From contig NZ_CAMEFG010000009.1 of NCBI RefSeq assembly GCF_945915435.1, forward strand, positions 1-64,000: a stretch of 64,000 bases of DNA, given 5' to 3'. This DNA is from an uncultured Paracoccus sp. (GTDB taxonomy: Bacteria; Pseudomonadota; Alphaproteobacteria; Rhodobacterales; Rhodobacteraceae). Positions 1-6,799 of the stretch are shown in pieces (the stretch's first letter is position 1; the number at the start of each line of letters is the position of its first letter). Both the position numbers and the translations under genes were made by a program. The notes beneath the pieces are model-generated. The model made no database searches, had not been told where the DNA came from, and worked only from the letters and a program-made list of their open reading frames with translations.

Positions 1-1054
1 TGTCGCCCGCCAAGGGCAGCTTGACGGTGTTCAGCCAATAGTCCCGGTCGCCGGTATCCTCGCCCGCCGCCTTGTCCGCCGCGATCTTGTGCAGCATTGC
101 GTCGCGGACCTCTGCCGGGTCTGACTTCCGCACCGCCGCCATGTTGCGGACGGGCGGACCCCCGGCAATATGCGCTGGCGGACTCTGCGCGGGCGCAGCA
201 GGGGCCACGCCCCGCCCGACCAAGGGCTGACCACCAGAAAACCCAACTTGCCCGTCAGCGGGCCGCCCCGTGGTTCCTGTGGGCATCGCCTGCCCGTCAA
301 GAGAAGGTGATGGCGGCGTTGCTGGTGCCATTTGTGCAGGCTGGGCGGGCCGATTATTCGCCTTGTTCGCCTCGGCAAAATCAGCCCGTAACCGTTCCAG
401 ACGTGACGCGGGCACGACGGCCAACTGGTCAAGGCGCAGATCGCCCCCTTCCAGCGTCTGATAGGTTCCTCGCTGCACAGCGGCTGGCGAAGTTTCCGGC
501 ACTTCCTTTCCATCGCGATCATAGAAGATCGTTCCCGCGACCAGCGCACCGCCTTTGGACAGAAATTCCAGCTTCGCCCCGTCATCGGTGCCCAGCGCCT
601 TTGATCCTGTAGCACGAACAGTCGCCCCGTCCATGAGAACGAACAATCGCCAGCCGCGTGGGGTGCGCCCCACAATGCAGCGCCCCCGTAGTTCTGCTAG
701 CAGCCCAAAGAAAACCTGCCCGAGAGGGTGAGAGGCCCAATCCGCATCATTCATGGTCACGCGCTTGGGTGGGTCCAGATCGAAGCCGAACAGATGCACC
801 ACCCGGCCATCCGACAGCCGGTATTCCCCCAGCCTGATGCCCATGCGCCCGGCATTGGCGTCCCATTGCATTGAAGCAACGGCCTGCGGGTCGCTGCTGG
901 CGTTATTCCAACCGCCGGTGTCGGCGGCGGGTGCCTTTTTGAATGTAGCGGGCAGCATAGCGTAGCCCTTGGCCGCCAGTTCAAGCGCCTGATCCCGCAG
1001 GGATTTGGCAGCATTCACTTGCCCCTGTGGGGTGATTGAACTATGGTTGTTCAT
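1..1054 (-). CDS. Primase/polymerase-like replication protein of an integrative element, partial (runs off left edge)
   Basis: This reading frame is not in the supplied ORF track because it has no stop in the window; 351 codons are open from the ATG at 1054 to the left edge. The N-terminus resembles the bifunctional primase/polymerase (prim-pol) fold: a helix (QALELAAKGYAMLP), a conserved GGWNNAS loop near residues 47-53, GRMGIRLG near 69-76, and an acidic FDLD pair at about 91-94 that would bind metal. A Pro/Ala/Gly-rich linker follows at roughly 235-300. Such proteins prime or replicate plasmids, phages and integrative elements, which fits its place at the head of the AlpA/integrase cluster. 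The C-terminal half, possibly a helicase domain, lies outside the window. The prim-pol call rests on motif recognition; the role in element replication is inferred. Confidence 0.6.
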   Translation of the reverse strand, partial: MNNHSSITPQGQVNAAKSLRDQALELAAKGYAMLPATFKKAPAADTGGWNNASSDPQAVASMQWDANAGRMGIRLGEYRLSDGRVVHLFGFDLDPPKRVTMNDADWASHPLGQVFFGLLAELRGRCIVGRTPRGWRLFVLMDGATVRATGSKALGTDDGAKLEFLSKGGALVAGTIFYDRDGKEVPETSPAAVQRGTYQTLEGGDLRLDQLAVVPASRLERLRADFAEANKANNRPAQPAQMAPATPPSPSLDGQAMPTGTTGRPADGQVGFSGGQPLVGRGVAPAAPAQSPPAHIAGGPPVRNMAAVRKSDPAEVRDAMLHKIAADKAAGEDTGDRDYWLNTVKLPLAGD

Positions 1055-1122
1055 AGACGTAAACTTTCGTTTGCGCCTCGCCGGGCGCTGTTTCTGGTTG
1101 ATATGTCGGGATAGACAAGAAG

Positions 1123-1150
1123 CGCCCCCGCAGCTGCCGCGGCGGGGGCG
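1123..1150 (-). terminator. Stem-loop after the coiled-coil orphan gene
   Basis: A perfect 9-bp inverted repeat (CGCCCCCGC / GCGGGGGCG) with a 10-nt loop lies five bases past the stop codon at 1156. Read on the minus strand it is followed by CTTCTTGTC, a poor U-tract, so it is a weak intrinsic terminator or an mRNA-protecting hairpin between the upstream genes and the prim-pol gene. Confidence 0.5.
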
Positions 1151-1155
1151 TTCGG

Positions 1156-1731
1156 TCATTTAGGCAAGAGCGTCTCGCGCAACGCCAGCAAGACACCGTG
1201 TCCTATCCGCCAATGGTGAAAGAGCGCAAACAGTGCCGCAGTCAGTTGTTCGGCATCCCTTCTGGCCTCTGCCTTCCGCGCTTCCGGGTCGTAATGCATC
1301 CCCACACGGCCACCGTCTTGAGCGAGAAACACCGACTGGCGCAGGTTGTCTGCCGCTTGCACAGCCTTCACCCCATACAAGGCGAGGTAATGGGCTGTCT
1401 GGTCGGCCACCGAGTGATCGACGCCCGCCCGTATCTTCGCCATTGTGATTTCCATCGCGCTGGCTGCCGCTGTGAGGTTTGCCGCAGCCAGCGCCTCGGC
1501 AGTTTCGGCTTGTTCGCGGGCGTCCCGCAACGCGGTCCATTGCAGCCAAGCCGCGTGTTCCGCTGCCCGGTCAGCTTCGCGTCTGGCCTTTTCCTGTTTA
1601 GCGGCTGCCGCTTCCTTTTCCGCCTGTTCCTTGCGCTGTGCCGTGGATCGTTCCAGCGCTGCGAGCAGGGATTCAGTGCTGTCGTCGACGTCGTCGTTGA
1701 TTAAAGACGGTGATTGAACTTGGACAGTCAT
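1156..1731 (-). CDS. Coiled-coil hypothetical protein of the integrative element
   Basis: This 191-residue protein matches no family I recognise. Residues about 20-100 are almost entirely Ala, Glu, Lys, Gln and Arg (AEKEAAAAKQEKARREADRAA), which predicts a long alpha-helical coiled coil. A second helical segment at about 105-190 contains HYLALYGVKAVQAADNL and ends LRETLLPK. There is no signal peptide or membrane segment. It lies between the AlpA-like gene and the prim-pol gene on the same strand, as expected for element cargo or a replication accessory protein. The Ala-rich composition makes homology searches prone to false matches. Function unknown. Confidence 0.7.
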   Translation of the reverse strand: MTVQVQSPSLINDDVDDSTESLLAALERSTAQRKEQAEKEAAAAKQEKARREADRAAEHAAWLQWTALRDAREQAETAEALAAANLTAAASAMEITMAKIRAGVDHSVADQTAHYLALYGVKAVQAADNLRQSVFLAQDGGRVGMHYDPEARKAEARRDAEQLTAALFALFHHWRIGHGVLLALRETLLPK

Positions 1732-1743
1732 TGCCCCACCCCC

Positions 1744-1974
1744 TCACGCCAGCCGCCCGGCAAGGGCGTCGTCAATGATCGACACGGGCCAGCGGGTTGA
1801 ACCAGCGATACGGACGGGCTGGATTTTTCCATCCTTGGCCCAACGCCAGATCGTGCTGGGCGCGACGCGCAGCCGCGCTGCCAGTTCCTTGACCGTCAGC
1901 AGTTCAGCGTCGGCAGGCAGCGGGGGCACCCCTTGCGGCAGACGAAAAAGGGTGAAGGGCGTTGCGTGTTGCAT
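1744..1974 (-). CDS. AlpA/excisionase-like helix-turn-helix DNA-binding protein
   Basis: The 76-residue product carries a MerR-like winged helix of the HTH_17/AlpA type: LLTVKELAARLRVAPSTIWRWAKDGKIQPVRIAGSTRW at about residues 25-62. The WRWAKDGKIQP..I.GSTRW wing is typical of AlpA regulators and phage-type excisionases. A good ribosome-binding site (GAAAGGA) stands six bases before the ATG. AlpA-like proteins encoded beside DUF4102 integrases usually act as recombination directionality factors or activate integrase expression, so a role in excision of this element is likely but inferred. Confidence 0.8.
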   Translation of the reverse strand: MQHATPFTLFRLPQGVPPLPADAELLTVKELAARLRVAPSTIWRWAKDGKIQPVRIAGSTRWPVSIIDDALAGRLA

Positions 1975-2064
1975 GTTCTGTCCTTTCAGGCTGTGTGCCG
2001 CAGGTTGCGCGGCATCTGTCTGAAAAGGTGGCGTCCAAGCCCGTTTGCTTCAATGGAATCCTAT

Positions 2065-2091
2065 GCTTACAGAAATGCCTATTCTGTAAGC
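2065..2091 (-). terminator. 10-bp inverted repeat overlapping the stop codon of the 205-residue gene
   Basis: GCTTACAGAA and TTCTGTAAGC form a perfect 10-bp inverted repeat with a 7-nt loop; the TAG stop of the gene ending at 2079 lies within the loop. There is no U-tract after the stem in the minus direction. It may end the int-orphan transcript, or be an operator just upstream of the AlpA-like gene (start 1974). Confidence 0.45.
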
Positions 2092-2696
2092 CAGATGGCG
2101 CGTAGCACCTTTATCAACTTGCGCCGTTCGTCGTCTGCCGATCCCACAAGCCCGTTGCGGTCGCACAGTGACAGATATTCACCCGCCCATTCCGGCGGGG
2201 TTTTGCCCGCTTCGCGAAACAGACGTTCGAGTTCTGCCGCCTTGTCGGCGTTGTCGCGGGCCAGTGCCGCCGCCAGCGTTAGCTGTTCAGGAAAGGCGAA
2301 CCCGCCAAGTCCGCGCTGAAACGCCTGAACCTCATCCGGTGACGGAACGCCCCCGTCGTGCCCGCCGTAGCGGTTTCTGATCCATCGGGTTAGTTTCTGT
2401 TCCCCCGGCGGGTGGTCCAGCCCGTCGCCGCGCAGATTGTTTGCCAGAACCTGCACCGACCACAGCCCCAACCGCTTGCCCCAGTCCGCCGCGCCAGCCA
2501 GTGCGGCCCGCTGCGCCCGCAAATCCCGTGAAAGGTTCCCTCTGCCGACAGGGGCAGCAGCCATGACACGCGCCAGAAGTGCCCGGCGGGGTTCATAGTC
2601 CAGCGAACAGGACGGCGTGTGTGCAAGATCGCGCTTCATTGCGGCAATGATCCCCTGCCAATCTTCGGCGGCCAGCTTGTTCTTTGCGCCCGTCAT
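2079..2696 (-). CDS. Hypothetical protein translationally coupled to the integrase
   Basis: This 205-residue soluble protein has no family I recognise. It is largely helical and Arg/Ala/Leu-rich, with no signal peptide, no membrane segment and no obvious enzymatic motif. Recognisable stretches include WGKRLGLWSVQVLANNLRG (about 92-110), RWIRNRYGGHDGG (about 124-136) and WAGEYLSLCDRNGLVG (about 170-185). Its ATG overlaps the integrase stop by four bases (ATGA), so the two are probably made together; it may regulate or assist integration, or be cargo. The stop codon sits inside a 10-bp inverted repeat. Confidence 0.7.
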   Translation of the reverse strand: MTGAKNKLAAEDWQGIIAAMKRDLAHTPSCSLDYEPRRALLARVMAAAPVGRGNLSRDLRAQRAALAGAADWGKRLGLWSVQVLANNLRGDGLDHPPGEQKLTRWIRNRYGGHDGGVPSPDEVQAFQRGLGGFAFPEQLTLAAALARDNADKAAELERLFREAGKTPPEWAGEYLSLCDRNGLVGSADDERRKLIKVLRAIWLTE

Positions 2697-4021
2697 CCCG
2701 TCACCCTTGATAGGGGGGCGATAGGCACCACGTTCGCGCTACCGTCCGCGTCGCCCCGGTCCAGCCGGGTAACGCCCTTGTCGATCCACCCCGCCCATGT
2801 CTGCATCAGCTTGCGTCGCTTGGTCAGGTGGCCGGTGCGCAGGTAGGCCGCTTCCACCTTGTCGGCATTGACATGGGCCAGCGCCGCCTCGGCAATCTCA
2901 CGGGGAAAACTGGTCTGTTCCGCGCACCAGTCACGGAAGGCCGACCGAAGCCCGTGCATGGTCGTCCGGTCCCGCCAGCCCATGCGGTCCAGCAGGACCA
3001 GCATCGCCATGTTTGATAACCCCACGGGTTTACCGCCCTTCCAGCGCGGGGCGGGAAAGATCGGCGCATCCGCTGCACCTCCGGTCAGCGGCTTGGCCCT
3101 TTCAAGAAGGGTGATGGCCTGCGGCACCAGCGGCACGACATGTTCACGCCCGGCCTTCATCCGCGACGCGGGCACCCGCCAGACCGGCCCGCCTTCCGCC
3201 TGCATTTCGATCTCGCCCCACGTCGCCCCGATCACTTCCCCGGTGCGGGCGGCGGTCAGCACCAGCCATTCCGCCGCCAGCGCCGCGACGCTGTCGCCCT
3301 GCCGCGCCCGAAGGGCATGAACGAACGCAGGCACATCCTTCCACGACAGCGCCCGCTGGTGGATCACACGGGCGGCCTTGGGCATGGCCCCCAGCAAAGG
3401 TTCAAGCCCTCCCTTCCAGATCGCCGGGTTGGGGTCTGTGCGGTCGCCTGCGGCAATGGCGGCATCCATCACCCTTTCGATCCGCCCGCGCAGCCGGGTC
3501 GCGGTCTCGGGCTTCTTGCGCCAGATCGGTTCCAGCACCGCCAGAACATCCGCCCGCGTGACCTGTGCCACGGGCTTGTCGCCCAGCGCAGCGGCATCCT
3601 TGAGAAGTGTAGCCCGCCACTGGTAACGATGCTTGGCGTTGCGCCAAGCGTGCTCATGCGTCGCGATGTAGCGTTCCGCCCATAGCGCGAAGGTTGCCGC
3701 CTTCACCCTTTTTCTTTCCTGTTCGGCTTCGGCCTGCGCTTCCCGCGCTGCGTCACGCTTGTCGATTGGATCGAAACCATGCGCCAGATGGTCACGCGCC
3801 GCAGCGGCCAGCTGTCGGGCGTCCACCAGCGCAACGCCGCCCTTACCGGCAACGCCAAGCCCCATTTCCCGGCGACGTCCTGCCGGGCTGGTATAGATGA
3901 ACGACCACTTGCGCCGCCCGTCCTGTGCGACGATCAGGTAAAGCCCGCCGCCGTCGCTGTGCTTTCCTGCTGCCGCTGTCTCGACCGTTCGGGCGGTCAG
4001 CCGGTTTAATGTTCGGGCCAT
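2693..4021 (-). CDS. int: Tyrosine-type site-specific integrase with DUF4102 arm-binding domain
   Basis: The 442-residue protein is a P4-family integrase that inserts and excises the element, usually at a tRNA or tmRNA 3' end. The N-terminal DUF4102-type domain (about 1-95) includes HSDGGGLYLIVAQDGRRKWSFIY. A SAM-like core-binding region covers about 100-210. The catalytic domain shows the first Arg in LVLTAARTGEVIGATW, a Lys in RMKAGREHVVPL, HGLRSAFRDWCAEQ (the HxxR pair), a second His in ALAHVNADKVEAAY, and the nucleophilic Tyr in VEAAYLRTGHLTKRRKLMQTWAGW. Every catalytic residue is present, so it looks functional. It reads away from the presumed element end at 4.1-4.3 kb. Confidence 0.95.
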   Translation of the reverse strand: MARTLNRLTARTVETAAAGKHSDGGGLYLIVAQDGRRKWSFIYTSPAGRRREMGLGVAGKGGVALVDARQLAAAARDHLAHGFDPIDKRDAAREAQAEAEQERKRVKAATFALWAERYIATHEHAWRNAKHRYQWRATLLKDAAALGDKPVAQVTRADVLAVLEPIWRKKPETATRLRGRIERVMDAAIAAGDRTDPNPAIWKGGLEPLLGAMPKAARVIHQRALSWKDVPAFVHALRARQGDSVAALAAEWLVLTAARTGEVIGATWGEIEMQAEGGPVWRVPASRMKAGREHVVPLVPQAITLLERAKPLTGGAADAPIFPAPRWKGGKPVGLSNMAMLVLLDRMGWRDRTTMHGLRSAFRDWCAEQTSFPREIAEAALAHVNADKVEAAYLRTGHLTKRRKLMQTWAGWIDKGVTRLDRGDADGSANVVPIAPLSRVTG

Positions 4022-4071
4022 TCTCTCACCTTTTCCTTGCTTGCCATCGTGCCGGGCGCGGCGGGCGGGCG

Positions 4072-4110
4072 CTGTGGGGTTGAGGGTCCAGCCCCACAGT
4101 CAGCCCCACA
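4072..4110. promoter_or_regulatory. Direct and inverted TGTGGGG repeats upstream of int
   Basis: On the minus strand two copies of TGTGGGGCTG stand two bases apart (within 4090-4110), and a third, inverted copy (CTGTGGGG, 4072-4079) pairs with the nearer one as a perfect 8-bp inverted repeat. Placed 50-90 bases before the integrase start, these look like arm-type integrase sites or an int autoregulatory operator. Confidence 0.5.
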
Positions 4111-4245
4111 ATTATGCTGCGATCTGGTGAGAGGTCAAGAGTCTGCACGAGACAGTATCGGAGTATAAACTACAGATAAACATAAATATTAATGAGTTTT
4201 AAGATGCCGCCTGCGATAATAGGAAACATCAGTGTGGCGGACCTC

Positions 4246-4255
4246 GGCTCCACCA
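4246..4255 (+). other. Candidate attachment-core remnant (tRNA/tmRNA 3'-end-like sequence)
   Basis: GGCTCCACCA is identical to the way many tmRNA and some tRNA genes end, but no T-arm or acceptor partner precedes it, so it is not itself an RNA gene. It lies between the integrase and the first chromosomal gene, where a duplicated integration core would be expected. Ten bases can occur by chance. Confidence 0.3.
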
Positions 4256-4350
4256 GTTCCATCCCCCGCGATCCCGGAAAACTTGCGCTTGTGGTTGGGC
4301 TTGGCCATGCTGGGCCATATTGCAGTGCATTTTCAAAAAGGGGGACGACC

Positions 4351-6087
4351 ATGACGATGATTTCCCGATTCCGGCTGTCCGGCGCGGCGGGTTTGCTGGC
4401 GGCGCTGTCCATGCCCGCCGCGGCGCAAGAGGCCGCGATCTATTCCGGCATGGACCGCGTTCATCCGGTCTGGGCCGAGAACGGCATGGTGTCGGCCCAG
4501 GAACAACTCGCGGCCGAGATCGGACGCGATATCCTGGCCCAGGGCGGCAATGCCGTCGATGCGGGCATCGCGGTCGCCTTCGCGCTGGCCGTGACCCTGC
4601 CGCGCGCGGGCAATCTGGGCGGGGGCGGCTTCATGCTGGTCCATGACGCCGAAAGTGGCGAAACCCACGCCATCGATTATCGCGAGATGGCCCCGGCGGG
4701 CGCGACCCGCGACATGTTCCTTGACGCCGAGGGCAATGCCGACAGCGAGCTGTCGCGCTATTCCGGCGCGGCCTCGGGCGTGCCGGGGACGGTGGCGGGG
4801 ATGAAGCTGGTCCATGACGAATACGGCTCGATGGACTGGGCCGAGATCGTCGCCCCCGCGATCCGCTTGGCCGAGGAAGGCATCACCGTCACCCCCGACC
4901 TGGCCGACAGCCTTGAGGCGATGCAGGAACGGCTGACACATTATCCTTCGGCTGCCAGGATCTTCTACAAGGAAGGGGGCGAGTTCTATCGCCCCGGCGA
5001 CACGCTGGTTCAGGCCGATCTGGCCAATACGCTGCGAAAGATCGCCGAGGAAGGCCCGGACGGTTTCTATCGCGGCGAGGTGGCCGAGGCCATCGCCCGC
5101 GCCGTCACCGAGGCGGGCGGCGACATGACCACCGAGGACCTGGCGAACTACCGCGCCGTCACGCGCGAGCCGGTGCGCGGCACCTATCGCGGATATGAAA
5201 TCGTCTCGATGCCGCCGCCGTCCTCGGGCGGCATCCACCTGATCCAGATCCTGAACGCGCTGGAGGGCTATCCCATCGGCGCGCTTGGCGAGAATTCGTC
5301 CGAGACGATCCACCTGATGGCCGAGGCGATGAAGATCGCCTATGCCGACCGCTCGGAATATCTGGGCGACCCGGATTTCGTCGATGTGCCGGTGGATGCG
5401 CTGACCGGCAAGGATTACGCCGCCGAGATGCGCGCCCGCATCAACACAGGCTTCGCGACGCCTTCGGAACTGATCCGCCCCGCCGATCTGGCGCCTTACG
5501 AATCCGACCAGACGACGCATTATTCGATCATCGACAAGGACGGGAACGCGGTCTCGAACACCTACACGATCAACTTTTCCTATGGGTCGGGGCTGGTGGC
5601 CGAGGGCACGGGCGTGCTGATGAACAACGAGATGGACGACTTTTCCGCCAAGCCCGGCGTGCCCAATGCCTACGGGCTGATCGGCGGCGATGCCAATGCA
5701 GTCGAGGCGGGCAAGCGCCCGCTGTCCTCGATGACGCCGACGCTGGTTCTGCGCGATGGCGAGATCTGGCTGGTCACCGGCTCGCCCGGCGGGGCGCGGA
5801 TCATCACCACGGTCTTGCAGGTCGTGATGAACATGATCGACCACGGCATGAACGTGGCCGAGGCCAGCCATGCCCCGCGCATCCATCACCAATGGCTGCC
5901 CGATGAGCTGCGCATCGAACAGGGCATCAGCCTTGACACGCAGCGCGCGCTTCAGGCCAAGGGGCACCGGCTGTCACTGGAAGAGGTCATGGGTTCGACC
6001 CAATCGGTCATGCGCGACCCGGAAAGCGGCGTCCTGCTGGGCGCCTCGGACCCCCGGCGGGCGGGTGCTGCGACGGTGGGTTACTGA
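4351..6087 (+). CDS. ggt: Periplasmic gamma-glutamyltransferase (glutathione hydrolase)
   Basis: The 578-residue precursor transfers or hydrolyses the gamma-glutamyl group of glutathione and related compounds in the periplasm. I start at 4351 (GGGGGACGACC before the ATG), not at the 4192 of the ORF track, because this gives a signal peptide (ISRFRLSGAAGLLAALSMPAAAQ). The large subunit contains GNAVDAGIAVAFALAV and GNLGGGGFM. The autoprocessing site TTHYSIID places the nucleophilic Thr at residue 388, and MNNEMDDFS, PLSSMTPT and GSPGG follow in the small subunit. Length and motifs match the family, so it should self-cleave and be active. It stands alone; its own stem-loop terminator follows. 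Confidence 0.96.
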   Translation: MTMISRFRLSGAAGLLAALSMPAAAQEAAIYSGMDRVHPVWAENGMVSAQEQLAAEIGRDILAQGGNAVDAGIAVAFALAVTLPRAGNLGGGGFMLVHDAESGETHAIDYREMAPAGATRDMFLDAEGNADSELSRYSGAASGVPGTVAGMKLVHDEYGSMDWAEIVAPAIRLAEEGITVTPDLADSLEAMQERLTHYPSAARIFYKEGGEFYRPGDTLVQADLANTLRKIAEEGPDGFYRGEVAEAIARAVTEAGGDMTTEDLANYRAVTREPVRGTYRGYEIVSMPPPSSGGIHLIQILNALEGYPIGALGENSSETIHLMAEAMKIAYADRSEYLGDPDFVDVPVDALTGKDYAAEMRARINTGFATPSELIRPADLAPYESDQTTHYSIIDKDGNAVSNTYTINFSYGSGLVAEGTGVLMNNEMDDFSAKPGVPNAYGLIGGDANAVEAGKRPLSSMTPTLVLRDGEIWLVTGSPGGARIITTVLQVVMNMIDHGMNVAEASHAPRIHHQWLPDELRIEQGISLDTQRALQAKGHRLSLEEVMGSTQSVMRDPESGVLLGASDPRRAGAATVGY

Positions 6088-6098
6088 ACCCGCAAAGC

Positions 6099-6126
6099 GC
6101 GGCGCCCGCGGCTGGCCGGGCGCCGC
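6099..6126. terminator. Stem-loop between convergent ggt and the response regulator
   Basis: GCGGCGCCCG and CGGGCGCCGC form a perfect 10-bp stem with an 8-nt loop, 12 bases after the ggt stop and 50 bases after the end of the convergent regulator gene. It lacks a U-tract on either strand; a bidirectional, Rho-assisted end is the simplest reading. Confidence 0.55.
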
Positions 6127-6175
6127 CTGCAACGCCCGCCCAAGCGGTGCGGTCGCCGGGCCGGACCTCTTGCCG

Positions 6176-6799
6176 CTATGCGGCAAGCCGCAGCAGAATG
6201 GCCACCCGCGCCGCTTCGGCGCGGTTGTTGATGCCCAGCTTGCGGTAGAGTTCCTTGATGTAATGGCTGACCGTATGTTCGGAAATTTCCAGCGCCAAGG
6301 CGATCGAGCCGGTGCGTTCGCCCTGCCCCAGCAGCGACAGGACCTGCTTTTCGCGGCGTGAAAGATGGACATCGGGCGCCTCGCCCGCGGGGACCGGCCC
6401 GCCGCGCAGGCGATGGGTGAAGGCCAGCGTATTCTCGATCTTCAGATGCAGCAGGTCCAGGTCGATGGGCTTGGTCAGGTAGTCGATAGCCCCGGCGCGC
6501 AGCCCCTTCAACTGCGGCTCACGCGAGGACAGGGCAGTCAGGAAGATGAAGGCGGTCGTTTCGGCCAGCCTGTCCGATCCGCGCAACCCCTCCAGCAGTT
6601 CAAAGCCGTTGCGGTCGGGCAGCATGACGTCGCAAAGCACGATATCGGGGCAATGTCGGGACAGGATGGCCTCGGCCTCGGCGCTGCTTTGCGCGGTCAG
6701 AACCTTGTGGCCGCGCGCGGTCAGTTCCTCTTCCAGCTCTTCCAGCAGGAAACGCTCATCCTCGACGCAAAGGATCGTCCCCGTTATCCGCGCGCTCAT
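6176..6799 (-). CDS. Response regulator, receiver plus LuxR/NarL-type DNA-binding domain
   Basis: This 207-residue regulator is the output partner of the histidine kinase gene it overlaps by 44 bases. The receiver domain (about 8-125) has the acidic pair ED (13-14), the phospho-acceptor Asp57 in IVLCDVMLPD, and Lys in YLTKPID. The C-terminal LuxR-type HTH (about 145-205) reads LSRREKQVLSLLGQGERTGSIALALEISEHTVSHYIKELYRKLGI. I start at MSARITG (6799), which has a GGGGGAC ribosome-binding site; the extra 28 residues in the track have no start support. Target genes are not evident from the window, though palindromes upstream of the operon are candidates. Confidence 0.92.
   Translation of the reverse strand: MSARITGTILCVEDERFLLEELEEELTARGHKVLTAQSSAEAEAILSRHCPDIVLCDVMLPDRNGFELLEGLRGSDRLAETTAFIFLTALSSREPQLKGLRAGAIDYLTKPIDLDLLHLKIENTLAFTHRLRGGPVPAGEAPDVHLSRREKQVLSLLGQGERTGSIALALEISEHTVSHYIKELYRKLGINNRAEAARVAILLRLAA

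Larger units (their letters stand above)
4022..4350. other. Gene-free junction between integrase and chromosome (probable attachment region)
   Basis: No convincing gene lies in these 329 bases. They hold, in order, a G/C-rich integrase leader, paired TGTGGGGCTG repeats (4072-4110), a strongly AT-rich patch at about 4140-4205, a tRNA/tmRNA-like end GGCTCCACCA at 4246-4255, and the presumed ggt promoter. The composition changes from AT-rich to the chromosomal average at about 4205-4250, which makes this the likely element boundary. The exact att core cannot be defined without the other junction. Confidence 0.5.

Noticed and set aside
31-675. 214-codon minus-strand ORF in the element
   Set aside because: Another frame (start 1054) is open through the whole region and carries prim-pol-like motifs; this one is Arg/Trp/Pro-rich and starts inside it.
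4246-4255. CTCCACCA end as a real tRNA or tmRNA gene
   Set aside because: No T-arm, anticodon arm or pairing acceptor strand precedes it, so it can only be a short core remnant, if anything.
4333-5967. 544-codon ORF antisense to ggt
   Set aside because: High G+C third positions leave long open antisense frames; the product is a His/Arg/Gly-rich shadow and the sense strand encodes a complete gamma-glutamyltransferase.
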